NCBI GenBank assembly: GCA_965230015.1
Contig: CBDDKF010000021.1
Span: 62,001-126,000 of the forward strand
Source: JABSQH01 sp965230015
Lineage (GTDB): Bacteria > Actinomycetota > Acidimicrobiia > Acidimicrobiales > Ilumatobacteraceae
Reading direction: 5' to 3'
DNA: 64,000 bases
The notes under the pieces are model-generated. The model saw nothing but the letters and a program-made list of their open reading frames with translations. It searched no databases and was not told where the DNA came from. Within the stretch, counting starts at the first letter, position 1. Each line of letters opens with the position of its first letter. A program made the translations under genes and the position numbers. Below, one piece after another: positions 16,311-26,176 of this stretch.

Positions 16311-17084
16311 CTACTCGGGGGTCACGTACGCGGCGGTGAGTCCGCCGTCGACGGCGAGGTTGGCGCCGGTCACGTACGACGCTTCGTCGGACGCCAGGAA
16401 CACCGCGGCGCCCGCCATCTCGTCGGCTTCGCCGAAGCGGCCCATCGGCACGTGCACCAGCCGCCGCTGGCGCTTCTCGTCGGTGTCGAGGAACGACATC
16501 AACAGCTCGGTGCGGAGCGGGCCTGGCGACAGCGCGTTGACTCGAATCCCCTCGCGCGCGTGCACCACCGCGAGCTCGCGAGTCAGCGCCAGCACCGCCC
16601 CCTTCGACGCCGTGTACGCGACCTGCGGCGTCGCCGCACCTACCGAGGCGACGAACGAGGCGGTGTTGACCACCGCTCCCCCACCCGCTCGACGCAACGC
16701 GGGGATCCCGTGTTTGCAGCCCAGCAACACGCCGGTGACATTGATCGCCAGCGTGCGCTCGATCGTCGCCATGTCCACGTCGATCGCGTCGCCGTCGGAG
16801 TCGAGCATCACGCCGGCATTGTTGAACACCACGTCGACACGCCCGTGGTCGCTCTCGGCCGCCGCGAAGAGTTCGGCCATCGCGTCCTCGTCGGTCACAT
16901 CGACCTGCACCGCGTCTGCAACCCCTCCGGCCGCCCGGATGAGCTCCACCGTCTCTTCGTTCGGTTCTGTGCGGAGATCGGCACAGACCACGACCGCGCC
17001 CTCCGCAGCGAAGCGCAGTGCGCTCGCTCTCCCGATGCCGGCGCCCGTGCCGGTGATCACCGCAACCTTGTCGGCCAGACGCAT
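16311..17084 (-). CDS. Short-chain dehydrogenase/reductase
   Basis: A 257-aa classical SDR. It has the cofactor motif TGTGAGIGRA (residues 11-20), an acidic residue after the second strand (CADL) that favours NAD+, NNAG at residue 88, and the catalytic Ser-Tyr-Lys in NTASFVASVGAATPQVAYTASKGA. The ending YVTGANLAVDGGLTAAYVTPE is typical. It starts one base after the glutamine-synthetase-like gene, so the two form an operon, perhaps for oxidation of an amine-derived alcohol or aldehyde. The substrate is not determinable. Confidence 0.88.
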   Translation of the reverse strand: MRLADKVAVITGTGAGIGRASALRFAAEGAVVVCADLRTEPNEETVELIRAAGGVADAVQVDVTDEDAMAELFAAAESDHGRVDVVFNNAGVMLDSDGDAIDVDMATIERTLAINVTGVLLGCKHGIPALRRAGGGAVVNTASFVASVGAATPQVAYTASKGAVLALTRELAVVHAREGIRVNALSPGPLRTELLMSFLDTDEKRQRRLVHVPMGRFGEADEMAGAAVFLASDEASYVTGANLAVDGGLTAAYVTPE

Positions 17085-17085
17085 C

Positions 17086-18420
17086 TCAGATCCGTTCGAA
17101 GTAGCGGGCGCGTTCCCAGTCGGTCACCGCCGCGTGGAAGGCGTCGACCTCCACGTCGTGAAAGTGGGCGTAGTGGTCGACGACGTCGTCGCCGAATGCC
17201 TCCCGGGCGACATTGCTCGACCGGAACGCCGCCGTTGCGTGCTCGAGTGTGCGCGGCACGTGCGGGAGGTCGCGAGCCTGGTACACGTCGCCGACGAACT
17301 CCGGTGGCGGCGCGATGCGCTGCTCGATGCCGCGCAACCCGGCGGCGAGCGACGCGGCGTAGGCCACGTACGGGTTGCAGTCGGCGCCGGGGATCCGGCA
17401 CTCGATGCGCTTCGACGATCCGGCCCCGACGACACGAAAGCCCGCCGTGCGGTTGTCGTTCGACCAGGCGATACGTGTCGGCGCCCACGATCCGTCGACG
17501 TAGCGCTTGTACGAGTTGATCGTCGGCGCATAGCAGGCCATGAAGTCGTCGACATGGGCCAACCAACCACCGAGAAACCAGCCGAACACCTCGTCGGACT
17601 CGGCGAACACGTTGGCGCCTTCCTCGTTCCACAACGAGATGTGCAGGTGGCAGCTGCTCCCCGCCTCGGCGGTGTCGGGCTTGGCCATGAACGTCAGCCC
17701 GACACCCTGCCGATCGGCGAGCTCTTTCATCCCGTGTTTCATCAGCGCGTGACGGTCGGCCATCGTCAGCGCGTCGGCGTAGCGCACGTTGATCTCGTGC
17801 TGGCCGCGACCCCATTCCCCCTTGGTGGTCTCGACCGGCACCTCGCTCGCCCGCAGCGCCCGTCGCGCCGCACCGACGAACGGCTCGACACGGGCGCCCT
17901 GCAACAGGTGGTAGTCCTCGATGTACCAGCCCGCCGGGCGCAGGTCGGCATAGCCCTTGTCGAACGCCGCCCGATAGGGGTCGTCGTAGAGGAAGAACTC
18001 GAGCTCGGACGCAACCATCGCGCGGAAGCCGTGGTCGGCGAGCCGCGCGAGTTGGCGACGCAGCATGGAGCGCGGCGCGACCGACGTGGGGGTGTGATCG
18101 TGCTGATGCACGTCGCACAACACGATTGCGGTGCGCTCGGCCCAGCCGGCGACCCGGAGCGTGGCCACGTCGGGGACCAGGTGAAAGTCGCCGTAACCCT
18201 GTTCCCAGCTGGCGTAGTCGTAGCCGGGGATCGGTTCCATCTCCATGTCGACGGTGAGCAGATAGTCGCAGGCGTGCGTGCCGTCGGTGAGCCCGACCTC
18301 GAGGAAGAACTCGGCGTCGAACCGCTTGCCGAGCAACCGGCCGTAGTGGTCGGTGAATCCGACCACGACGGTGTCGATCTCGTCGGCGGCGACGGCAGCG
18401 GCGAGCTCATCGGGCGTCAT
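17086..18420 (-). CDS. Glutamine synthetase-like (gamma-glutamyl ligase) protein
   Basis: A 444-aa member of the glutamine synthetase superfamily. The N-terminal beta-grasp part is followed by catalytic segments VASELEFFLYDD, ETTKGEWGRGQHEINVRYAD, EAGSSCHLHISLW and SSKRIECRIPGADCNPYVAY, so the metal-binding Glu and His residues are present. The overall pattern fits the PuuA/GlnA-like branch that glutamylates amines rather than ammonia. The ATG at 18420 is chosen because the domain begins immediately after; an upstream in-frame extension would overlap the divergent gene. It is followed by an SDR, suggesting amine catabolism. Confidence 0.82.
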   Translation of the reverse strand: MTPDELAAAVAADEIDTVVVGFTDHYGRLLGKRFDAEFFLEVGLTDGTHACDYLLTVDMEMEPIPGYDYASWEQGYGDFHLVPDVATLRVAGWAERTAIVLCDVHQHDHTPTSVAPRSMLRRQLARLADHGFRAMVASELEFFLYDDPYRAAFDKGYADLRPAGWYIEDYHLLQGARVEPFVGAARRALRASEVPVETTKGEWGRGQHEINVRYADALTMADRHALMKHGMKELADRQGVGLTFMAKPDTAEAGSSCHLHISLWNEEGANVFAESDEVFGWFLGGWLAHVDDFMACYAPTINSYKRYVDGSWAPTRIAWSNDNRTAGFRVVGAGSSKRIECRIPGADCNPYVAYAASLAAGLRGIEQRIAPPPEFVGDVYQARDLPHVPRTLEHATAAFRSSNVAREAFGDDVVDHYAHFHDVEVDAFHAAVTDWERARYFERI

Positions 18421-18474
18421 CGCACGAGCATGCCACCCCGTGCCGGACGGAGCGCACATGGCATCGTGGGGCAC

Positions 18475-19044
18475 ATGGCTCCGCTGCGCGACTTCATCCA
18501 CGACTCACTCGAGCTGTACCGCACCACCACGCGCGAGAGCCTCGACGGTCTGAGTACCGCCGACCTCACCTGGCGGCCCGCTCCCGACTCGATGTCGATT
18601 GGCCTGCTCACATGGCACATCGCCCGCGTTCACGACCTCCTCATCCACACGCGTGCCCGCGGCGTGGATCAACTGTGGGACAGCGACGGATGGGCGGAAC
18701 GATTCCAACGCGCCCCGGCCCGCCGCGGCGACACCGGGTTCGGCTTCGCCGCCGACGAGATGGACTCCTTCTTCATGCCGTCGATCGACGTGCTGATGGC
18801 CTACCTGGAAGCGACGTGGGACGCCACCTTCGACACGCTGGCCGCCGTCGACGACGACGCGCTCCTCACGACGATGATCGACGGTCCGCTCGGAGGAGAG
18901 CTCACGCTCGCCAACCTGTACCGGCAGCTGATCTGGGAGGTCAACCAGCACGCCGGCCAGATCGCCTATCTCCGTGGGCTGCGCCGGGGCCTGGAAGACC
19001 CCCACAAGATGAGCCCGGTGTGGACCGAAGCGGCGGCCGAGTAG
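18475..19044 (+). CDS. DinB-family (mycothiol-transferase-like) protein
   Basis: A 189-aa four-helix protein of the DinB/DUF664 family. Its likely metal-binding His residues are in LLTWHIARVHD (near residue 45) and WEVNQHAGQIAYLRGLRRG (near residue 160), and RPAPDSMSIG before the first His is typical. Such proteins are often thiol transferases in actinobacteria that use mycothiol. It is divergent from the glutamine-synthetase-like gene with a 54-bp gap, and its stop abuts the convergent zwf stop. Confidence 0.8.
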   Translation: MAPLRDFIHDSLELYRTTTRESLDGLSTADLTWRPAPDSMSIGLLTWHIARVHDLLIHTRARGVDQLWDSDGWAERFQRAPARRGDTGFGFAADEMDSFFMPSIDVLMAYLEATWDATFDTLAAVDDDALLTTMIDGPLGGELTLANLYRQLIWEVNQHAGQIAYLRGLRRGLEDPHKMSPVWTEAAAE

Positions 19045-20463
19045 CTACAGCCCGTCGGTCCACGGCGCACGCCACGAACCGCTGCCGCGTACGAGGTCGT
19101 CGGCTGCCGCTGGACCCAACGTGCCGGGAGCGTACGGGTGTACCGGCGGCGGCGACTCGATCAGCGGGGCGAGGATGCGCCACTCCTCCTCCACCGCGTC
19201 CTGGCGGGCGAAGTGGCGCACGTCGCCGTGCATGCCGGCGACGAACAGCACTTCGTACGGCGTGGGATCCTCGCCACCTTCGTCGGCGAAGGCCATATCC
19301 ATCGTGATCGGGCCAGGTGAGTCGCTGTCGGCGCGGTGTGCGTCGAGGGTCATCTGGATGGCCGTGTCGGGATTGACCCGCACCACGAGCTGATCGGGCT
19401 CGGCGAGCCGCCCCTGGAACTGCCCGAAACCGAGCTTCGGCGGGTGTTTGAACACCAGCCGCACCTCGGTCATGGTCGCGGCGAGGTGCTTGCCGGCGCG
19501 GATGAAGATCGGCACGCCCGACCAGCGCCAGTTGTCGATGTCAAGCTTGAGGGCCACGAACGTCTCGGTCGTCGACCCGTCGGCGACGCCGGGCGTGTCG
19601 AGGTACCCGTCGTATTGCCCACGGACGTAGTGCGCAGGATCAGCTGGCTTGATCGCCCGCATCGCTGCCACGACTGCGTCGCGCATCACTTCGGCGTAGT
19701 CGCCGGCCGGCGGTTCCATGATCGTTGCCGCCAGCACTTGCAGCAGGTGGTTGACCACCACGTCACGCAGCGCGCCCACCGGATCGTAGAAGTGACCGCG
19801 ATCTTCCACGCCGAACGACTCGAGCATCGTGATCTGGACCGACTCGACGAAGTGCCGGTTCCACACCGGCTCGAGCATCATGTTGGCGAACCGCAGGTAC
19901 AGCAGCTCCTCCACGCCCATCTTGCCCAGCCAATGGTCGACGCGCAGGATCTGCTCCTCGAGTACGTACTGGTGCAGCTCGGCGGCCAGGGCGCGGGCCG
20001 AGTCGAGGTCGTGCCCGAACGGCTTCTCGATCATCACGCGCGCATCGTTGGTGAGCCCGGCCTCGCTGAGACCGCGCACCACGCGGGCGAACAAGAACGG
20101 CGGGATCTCCAAGTAGAACAGCGGCCGAGCGGCATCGCCGAGCGCATCGCCGACGGCGGCATACGTCGCCGGGTCGTCGAAGTCGCCCTTGAGATACGAC
20201 AGACGACGGACGAGGCGGGCGAACACCTCTTCGTCGATCGAGCCGCCCTCCTGTTCGACGATCGATGTCCGCGCCCGGTCGGCCAGTTGCTCGACGGTGT
20301 AGTCGTCGATGGCCACGCCGATGATCGGGCAGTCGAGCAGGCCGCGCCGCTCCAAGCGGTAGAGCGAGTGATAGGTCATCACCTTGGCCAGGTCGCCGGT
20401 GATGCCGAAGATCACCAGGGCGTCCGACACGGGTCCTGGGCCGCTGGTTTGCTGGTCACTCAT
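19045..20463 (-). CDS. zwf: Glucose-6-phosphate dehydrogenase
   Basis: A 472-aa enzyme that oxidises glucose 6-phosphate to 6-phosphogluconolactone with NADP+, the entry to the pentose phosphate pathway. The nucleotide motif is GITGDLAKVM near residue 20, MIEKPFGHDLDSA is present, and the active-site peptide reads RVDHWLGKM in place of the more common RIDHYLGKE. The conserved Lys and His are kept. It follows a GH15 enzyme by 14 bases on the same strand; this pairing of zwf with a GH15 protein is common in actinobacteria. Confidence 0.93.
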   Translation of the reverse strand: MSDQQTSGPGPVSDALVIFGITGDLAKVMTYHSLYRLERRGLLDCPIIGVAIDDYTVEQLADRARTSIVEQEGGSIDEEVFARLVRRLSYLKGDFDDPATYAAVGDALGDAARPLFYLEIPPFLFARVVRGLSEAGLTNDARVMIEKPFGHDLDSARALAAELHQYVLEEQILRVDHWLGKMGVEELLYLRFANMMLEPVWNRHFVESVQITMLESFGVEDRGHFYDPVGALRDVVVNHLLQVLAATIMEPPAGDYAEVMRDAVVAAMRAIKPADPAHYVRGQYDGYLDTPGVADGSTTETFVALKLDIDNWRWSGVPIFIRAGKHLAATMTEVRLVFKHPPKLGFGQFQGRLAEPDQLVVRVNPDTAIQMTLDAHRADSDSPGPITMDMAFADEGGEDPTPYEVLFVAGMHGDVRHFARQDAVEEEWRILAPLIESPPPVHPYAPGTLGPAAADDLVRGSGSWRAPWTDGL

Positions 20464-20477
20464 GTCGCTGGTCTCCT

Positions 20478-22310
20478 TCAGTGCGAGGGGTCGTCGTCGC
20501 CGTCGATCGCTCGATCGAGTTCGAGCGCGGCGACGACCAGGCTGAGGTGGGTGAACGCCTGGGGGAAGTTGCCGAGCTGCTCGCCGGTCACGCCGACCTC
20601 CTCGGAGAACAGACCGAGATGGTTAGCGTGGGTGAGCATCTTGTCGAAGGTCAGCCGTGCCTCGTCGACGAAACCCGAGCGGGCGAGCGCAGCGACGTAC
20701 CAGAACGTGCACAGCGAGAACGTGCCTTCGGTGCCGGTGAGGCCATCGGGAGATGCCCGCGGGTCGTACCGGTACACCAGGCTGTCGGTCACCAACGTGT
20801 GGCGGATGGCGTCGAGGGTCGAGAGCCATCGCGGGTCGGTGGGCGAGATGAACCCGTTGAGCGGCATCAGCAGAATCGCCGCGTCGAGCACGTCGCCGCC
20901 GTCGAACTGCACGAACGCTTGCAGCTCTTCGTTGAACCCGCGCTCGTGCACCACGTCGTAGATCAGGTCGCGCACCGTGGTCCAACGGGCAACCGGCGCG
21001 GGGAACGAACGATGCGCAGCGATCCGCAGCGCGCGGTCGATCGCCACCCACACCATCATCCGGCCGTACACGAAGTGCTGCGGCCCGCCGCGCGATTCCC
21101 AGATGCCCGCTTCGGTCTGATCCCAGTTCTCGCACAACCAGTCGATCACGTCGACGATCGCCTTCCAGGCGCGGTCGCTCATGAAGTGGCCGGAGTGGTC
21201 GAGCAGGTGGAGTGCGTTGAGGAGCTCGCCGTAGATATCGAGCTGCAGCTGATCGACGGCGCCGTTGCCAATCCGCACCGGACGCGACTGGCGGTACCCG
21301 TCGAGGTCGGTGAGGTTCTCCTCGGTGAGTTCGGTGTCGCCGTCGACCCGGTACATGATCTGCAGCGGACCGTGCTGGCGGTCCCGGCGTTCGTCGATGC
21401 GCTGCCACATCCAGTGTGAGAAAGCGATGGCTTCTTCGTCGTAGCCGAGCGCGAGCAGCGCACGCATCGAGAACGAGGCGTCGCGCACCCAGGTGAAACG
21501 ATAGTCCCAGTTGCGTTCACCGCCGATGCGCTCGGGCAGGCTGGTCGACGGCGCGGCGACCATCGCCCCGGTCGGCGCATAGGTCATCAGCTTGAGGGTG
21601 ATCGCCGAGCGGGTGATCATCTCCCTCCACCGACCGCGGTAGCGGCCCTGGGCGACCCAGTCGTGCCAGTAGTCGCTCGCGGCCATCAGCTCGTGGTCGA
21701 CGTCGCGGCGCGTGAGTTCGACGACTCGCTCGTCGGCACCCGATTCGAGCACCAGCCAGGCGACGTCACCCTCGCCGACCTCGACCGTCCCGGTCGCCGC
21801 CACCCCGTCGACGGCGAGGTCGACCGACGCCGTCACGTCGACACCGAAGTCGGCGGTGGCAAAGCGCACGTGACGGCCACTGCCCGACGCGGTGTGCGGC
21901 ACGCGTCCGAAGTCGAACGCCGGGGAAACCTCAACGGCGAAGCGGGTGTGCCCGCGCAGCCCGCGGATCACGCGCAAGATACGTCGTCGATCCGTGGCCG
22001 TGGTCGGCTCGTGGATCGGCATCAGGTCGGTCACTTCGGCGACGCTGTCAGCCGACAAGAAACGGGTGACGAGGGTCGCCGACTCGGGTAGATACATCTG
22101 CCGAGTCACGGCATCGTCGTTGGGGGTGATCGCGAACCGGCCACCGTGGGCGGCGTCGAGCACGGCGGCGAACACCGGCGGCGAGTCGAACCGTGGCGCG
22201 CAGAACCAGTCGATCGATCCGTTGGTGGCGACGAGCGCCGCAGACTGCAAATCGCCGATCAGGCCGTGATCACCGATCGGCGGGTACGGGGCGGCGCTCA
22301 CCAGCGGCAC
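20478..22310 (-). CDS. GH15 family glucoamylase/trehalase-like hydrolase
   Basis: A 610-aa cytoplasmic (no signal peptide) glycoside hydrolase family 15 protein. The N-terminal beta-sandwich begins PPIGDHGLIGDLQSAAL, and the helical catalytic barrel carries RNWDYRFTWVRDASFSMRAL, the first acidic region TEAGIWESRGGPQHFVYG, and the second acidic region GTEGTFSLCTFWYVAAL. In actinobacteria this subgroup often acts as trehalase, hydrolysing trehalose to glucose, though amylolytic members exist. The GTG start at 22310 has no strong ribosome site. It is followed by zwf, suggesting that glucose is channelled to the pentose phosphate route. Confidence 0.88.
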   Translation of the reverse strand: MPLVSAAPYPPIGDHGLIGDLQSAALVATNGSIDWFCAPRFDSPPVFAAVLDAAHGGRFAITPNDDAVTRQMYLPESATLVTRFLSADSVAEVTDLMPIHEPTTATDRRRILRVIRGLRGHTRFAVEVSPAFDFGRVPHTASGSGRHVRFATADFGVDVTASVDLAVDGVAATGTVEVGEGDVAWLVLESGADERVVELTRRDVDHELMAASDYWHDWVAQGRYRGRWREMITRSAITLKLMTYAPTGAMVAAPSTSLPERIGGERNWDYRFTWVRDASFSMRALLALGYDEEAIAFSHWMWQRIDERRDRQHGPLQIMYRVDGDTELTEENLTDLDGYRQSRPVRIGNGAVDQLQLDIYGELLNALHLLDHSGHFMSDRAWKAIVDVIDWLCENWDQTEAGIWESRGGPQHFVYGRMMVWVAIDRALRIAAHRSFPAPVARWTTVRDLIYDVVHERGFNEELQAFVQFDGGDVLDAAILLMPLNGFISPTDPRWLSTLDAIRHTLVTDSLVYRYDPRASPDGLTGTEGTFSLCTFWYVAALARSGFVDEARLTFDKMLTHANHLGLFSEEVGVTGEQLGNFPQAFTHLSLVVAALELDRAIDGDDDPSH

Positions 22311-22337
22311 GTTAGATCGTCGGACGCGCGCCGTCGA

Positions 22338-23555
22338 TCAGTCGGGCAACATCGGCATCGACACCATCGAGCGCCCAACCGACGACGCACGACGCAACGC
22401 GCTGCCGCCGAACCGGTCATGCACCGCATCGAGCGCCTCGTCGAGCGCCGGCGCAGCGTTCCGTTCGAACGGCAGTGCCATCTGTATGGCATCGGCATCG
22501 CTCAGCTGACTGACCGAGATGCCCAGCAGCGAGATGCCTCGCTCGTCGATCGAGGGCCACGCACGGTCGAGCAACGCGCCGCCGACGCGCCGCACGGCTG
22601 CGCTCGAGGCGGTGCTCTCAGCGAGCGTGTACGAGCGGGTGATCCGGGCGAAGTCGTGGAAACGGATGCGAATCGTTACCGTGCGACCCACACGGCCCGC
22701 GCCGCGCAGGCGACCGGTGACCCGATCGACCAGCCCGGCGAGCACTGCATCGCAGTCGGCTCTGGTGCGGTCGCGCCGACCCAACGCATGTTGGGCCCCG
22801 ACCGAGCGGCGTCGTCGGCCGGTATCGACCGGTCGCGGGTCGAGATTGTGCGCAAGCGCGTGGAGGTGCCGACCGACCGCTCGACCGGTGATCGCCACCA
22901 CAGCCGACTCGGGGAGTTCGGCGATGTCGCCGACGTGGTAGATCCCCCGATCGTTAAGTCGCTGCGCGGTCACGGCACCCACGCCCCACAAACGCCGAAC
23001 CGGCAACGGGTGCAAGAAGTCGAGTTCGCCGTCGGGCTCGACGACCAACAAACCGTCGGGCTTGCCCACGCCGCTGGCCACCTTGGCCAGGAACTTCGTG
23101 CGGGCCACCCCGACGGTGATCGGCAAGCCGACCTCGTCACGAACGCGCGCACGCAGCCGGCGGGCGATGTCGGGCGGGGACCCGCTCAGCCGCCGCAGTC
23201 CACCGACATCGAGAAACGCCTCGTCGATCGAGATGCCCTCGACCAGCGGCGTGGTGTCGCGGAAGATCTCGAACACGGCATCGCTGGCCTCGGAGTAGGC
23301 ACTGAACCGCGGCGCAACGGAGATGAGGTCGGGACACAACCGCCAGGCCTCGGCACCGCCCATCGGCGTGGCGACACCGAAGGCCTTGGCCTCGTAGCTC
23401 GCAGCGAGGACCACTCCCCCCGTGCGCGACGCACCGACCGCGATCGGCTTGCCGCGCAGCGCGGGGTCGTCGCGTTGTTCTACAGACGCGTAGAACGAGT
23501 CGAGATCGGCGTGGAGGATGGAGGCCGTTGAGGAGCTCGACCCGGACACGAACAC
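22338..23555 (-). CDS. dinB: DNA polymerase IV
   Basis: A 405-aa Y-family polymerase. The catalytic motifs are HADLDSFYASVEQRDDPALR (near residue 15) and SIDEAFLDVGGL (near residue 110), followed by VGVARTKFLAKVASGVGKPD, and the little-finger domain lies after about residue 240. It copies past damaged bases at the cost of errors. The GTG at 23555 is used because the catalytic domain starts soon after. The terminal region lacks a clear clamp-binding motif apart from a QMALPF-like segment near residue 365. Confidence 0.92.
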   Translation of the reverse strand: MFVSGSSSSTASILHADLDSFYASVEQRDDPALRGKPIAVGASRTGGVVLAASYEAKAFGVATPMGGAEAWRLCPDLISVAPRFSAYSEASDAVFEIFRDTTPLVEGISIDEAFLDVGGLRRLSGSPPDIARRLRARVRDEVGLPITVGVARTKFLAKVASGVGKPDGLLVVEPDGELDFLHPLPVRRLWGVGAVTAQRLNDRGIYHVGDIAELPESAVVAITGRAVGRHLHALAHNLDPRPVDTGRRRRSVGAQHALGRRDRTRADCDAVLAGLVDRVTGRLRGAGRVGRTVTIRIRFHDFARITRSYTLAESTASSAAVRRVGGALLDRAWPSIDERGISLLGISVSQLSDADAIQMALPFERNAAPALDEALDAVHDRFGGSALRRASSVGRSMVSMPMLPD

Positions 23556-23588
23556 ATGTTCGCATCCGCGATCAGCTGCGGCAAGGGG

Positions 23589-23957
23589 TCAGTGCACCTC
23601 GAGGAGGTCGACCACGAACACGAGCGTCTCGTTCGGGGCGATGACCCCACCGGCTCCGGCAGCGCCGTAGCCGAGGTGTGCGGGAATCGTCAGCTGGCGG
23701 CGGCCGCCGACGCGCATGCCCTGCACGCCGTGATCCCATCCGGCGATCACTTGGCCAGCGCCCAGCCCGAACCGGAAGGGCTCGGCACGGTCCCATGATG
23801 CATCGAATTGGCTACCGGTCGACCACGACACGCCGACGTAGTGCACGGTCACATCGGTGCCCGCGGTGGCTTCGGTGCCCTCGCCAACGACGAGATCGTC
23901 GATCACCAGATCGGCGGGCGGATCAACAGCTGGGATGGAAACCTCCGGCTTACTCAC
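23589..23957 (-). CDS. FKBP-type peptidyl-prolyl cis-trans isomerase
   Basis: A 122-aa single-domain FKBP. The hallmark segments are VTVHYVGVSWSTGSQFDASW, PFRFGLGAGQVIAGWDHGVQGM, GGRRQLTIPAHLGYG and the terminal NETLVFVVDLLEVH, which together line the active-site pocket. It catalyses proline isomerisation during protein folding, here in the cytoplasm because there is no signal peptide. The GTG at 23957 lies ten bases after the GH3 stop on the same strand. Confidence 0.92.
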   Translation of the reverse strand: MSKPEVSIPAVDPPADLVIDDLVVGEGTEATAGTDVTVHYVGVSWSTGSQFDASWDRAEPFRFGLGAGQVIAGWDHGVQGMRVGGRRQLTIPAHLGYGAAGAGGVIAPNETLVFVVDLLEVH

Positions 23958-23967
23958 GACCCGGACC

Positions 23968-26160
23968 CTATCCCCGCTCCACCGTGATGCCGATGGCGTC
24001 GGGGTCGGCAGCGTGGCGGCCCACGTCGATCTGATAGTCGCCCGGTTCGGTGCGCCATGTACCCGCATCGCGCACGTCGAGCTGACGCCAGTCGAGGGCG
24101 ACATCGACGGCGACCGCCGCGCCGGCGGGCACGTGAGCTTTGGCGAAACCGATGAGTCGTCGACGGGGTCGTTCGTGGTCGGAGCTGGCCATGCCGGCGT
24201 GGACGAACACCACCGTCGACCCGTCGCGATCGCCGTCGTTGCGCACCTGCGCGGTGACGGTGGCTGCCGCGTCGTCGAGGCGCGCGTCGGCGACGCCGAT
24301 CGTGGTATAGCTCAGCCCCCACCCGAAGGGATAGTGGGCGGCCACGCCGTCGCGATCGAGCTTCCACTGGCCATGGAAGTAGTCGTAGGTCACCCGCGAG
24401 GCGTCGGGGTCGAAGTCGGTCAGCTGGGCTTCGTCGGTCGGGATGGCGAACGGCAGCCGCCCGCCGGGTTCGGCGACACCGGCCAAGATCTCGCCGACCG
24501 CCGCGCCGCCCTGCTCGCCGGGGTACCAGCAGTACACGATGGCGTCGACGGTCTTGGCCCACGGCATCACGAACGCCGAGCCGCCCATCACCACCACGAC
24601 GGTGGGCACATCGAGCGCGGCCGCCTTGGCGATCAGCGCCTCGTCGGACTCGCTGAGGCGCAGTGTGCGACGGTCGCCGCCAGGCGCCATGTCGGTGGGG
24701 GCCAGATCGCTCGCCGAGTCGGCGCCTGCGGTGGCGTCGGGCTCGGCCGGCCGCGCCGTGTTGGTTGCCGTCGGCGGGATCACGTAGTCGATGCCCGGAG
24801 CACCGGTGCCGACGAGCGGATCGTCGGTCGACGGGAAGAGCTCGGCGGCGACCACGGCGGTGCCGGCGGTGTCGAGGTACTCGCCCTCGTCGTGTTTCGT
24901 GGTGCCGACGACGACCACCACGAGGTCGCTGGTTGCGGCAAGGGCTGGGTCGTCGACGTGCTGGATGCGGCTGTTTGGGAAGGCCATGCCGATGCCATCC
25001 AGGATCGGGATCGCCGACGTCGTGCGCACGTCGCTCGATCCGCCGTCGCCGAGGTTGGGCACGGCGGCCAACTCGCCCATGACGGCGATGCGGCCGGTCG
25101 TGGCCGGGTCGGCCGGCAACAGGCCGCCGCTGTTGCGCACCAGCACGGTCGACGACACCGCAGCGTCGCGGGCGAGCTCGACGTGCGCCCGGCACCCGAT
25201 CTCGGCAAACGGTGGACGCGACCGGTACACCGCAGCGAAGCGCAGCAGCGTGGCCACGATGCGTTGCACGCACCGATCGACGTCGTCGAGATCGAGTTCG
25301 CCCGAGTCGATCGCGTTGGGCAGGCTCGTTGCCCGCTGCTGGCGGAACGGCATCTCGATGTCGAGGCCGGCTTCCACCGACGTGACCGGGTTGCGCAACC
25401 CGAAGATGAAGTCGGAGATGACGAACCCGTCCCACCCCCACTCATCGCGCAGGATGTCGGTGAGCAGCGTGGCGTTCTCGCCACACCACTCGCCGTTGAC
25501 CGAGTTGTAGGCGCTCATCACCGAGGCCACACCGGAGTCCGCAACGTGCCGGAAGTGCGGGAGATACACCTCGTGCAGCGTTCGCTCGTCGACGCGCACG
25601 TCGATGCGGAAGCGCCCGTTCTCCATCGAGTTGAGGGCGAAGTGCTTCATGCACGCCATCACATGGCGCTGCAGGCCCGCGGTGAGCGCGGCCGCCATCG
25701 TGCCGACGTGATGCGGATCCTCGCCGTAGGTCTCTTGCGCCCGTCCCCAGCCGGGATGGCGCAGCAGGTTCATGCACACGGCGCCGGTGAACGTGGCACC
25801 ACTGGCGCGCAGCTCGGTACCGATCGCATCGCCGATGCGCGCTTCGAGCTCGGGGTCGAAGCTGGCGCCCCGGGCCATGCTGACGGGGAACGCGGTGGCA
25901 TCGCCGATCACGCAGCCGCGCGGGCCGTCGGCGAATTCGATGCCCGGAACGCCGAGCGTCTCGACCTGGGCAGCCGGCCAGGTGTGTCGGTAGTAACCGC
26001 CACCTCCCATGTCGATCAGCCCGGGCCAGAACGGCGAGTCGCCATCGAGGCAGCCGAGCTTCTCGGCCAGCGTCATCTCCTCGACGAGTTCACGGGCCAG
26101 AAGGTGTGGGTCGCCGCCGCCGGCAACGGCCGCCGCGGCGCGCTCGAAGGCAGTGCTCAT
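23968..26160 (-). CDS. GH3 family beta-glucosidase
   Basis: A 730-aa glycoside hydrolase family 3 enzyme without a signal peptide. The N-terminal barrel contains VEEMTLAEKLGCLDGDS, the conserved KHFALNSMENGR and the nucleophile Asp in WDGFVISDFIFGLRNP. A second alpha/beta domain follows, with MGGSAFVMPWAKTVDAIVYC and WYPGEQGGAAVGEILAG. A fibronectin-III-like C-terminus includes YPFGWGLSYTTI. It should cleave beta-linked glucosides from non-reducing ends. The ATG at 26160 leaves only 16 bases to the divergent aminotransferase start, so the two promoters must overlap or lie within coding sequence. Confidence 0.9.
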   Translation of the reverse strand: MSTAFERAAAAVAGGGDPHLLARELVEEMTLAEKLGCLDGDSPFWPGLIDMGGGGYYRHTWPAAQVETLGVPGIEFADGPRGCVIGDATAFPVSMARGASFDPELEARIGDAIGTELRASGATFTGAVCMNLLRHPGWGRAQETYGEDPHHVGTMAAALTAGLQRHVMACMKHFALNSMENGRFRIDVRVDERTLHEVYLPHFRHVADSGVASVMSAYNSVNGEWCGENATLLTDILRDEWGWDGFVISDFIFGLRNPVTSVEAGLDIEMPFRQQRATSLPNAIDSGELDLDDVDRCVQRIVATLLRFAAVYRSRPPFAEIGCRAHVELARDAAVSSTVLVRNSGGLLPADPATTGRIAVMGELAAVPNLGDGGSSDVRTTSAIPILDGIGMAFPNSRIQHVDDPALAATSDLVVVVVGTTKHDEGEYLDTAGTAVVAAELFPSTDDPLVGTGAPGIDYVIPPTATNTARPAEPDATAGADSASDLAPTDMAPGGDRRTLRLSESDEALIAKAAALDVPTVVVVMGGSAFVMPWAKTVDAIVYCWYPGEQGGAAVGEILAGVAEPGGRLPFAIPTDEAQLTDFDPDASRVTYDYFHGQWKLDRDGVAAHYPFGWGLSYTTIGVADARLDDAAATVTAQVRNDGDRDGSTVVFVHAGMASSDHERPRRRLIGFAKAHVPAGAAVAVDVALDWRQLDVRDAGTWRTEPGDYQIDVGRHAADPDAIGITVERG

Positions 26161-26176
26161 CGAGCAGAATGCTGGC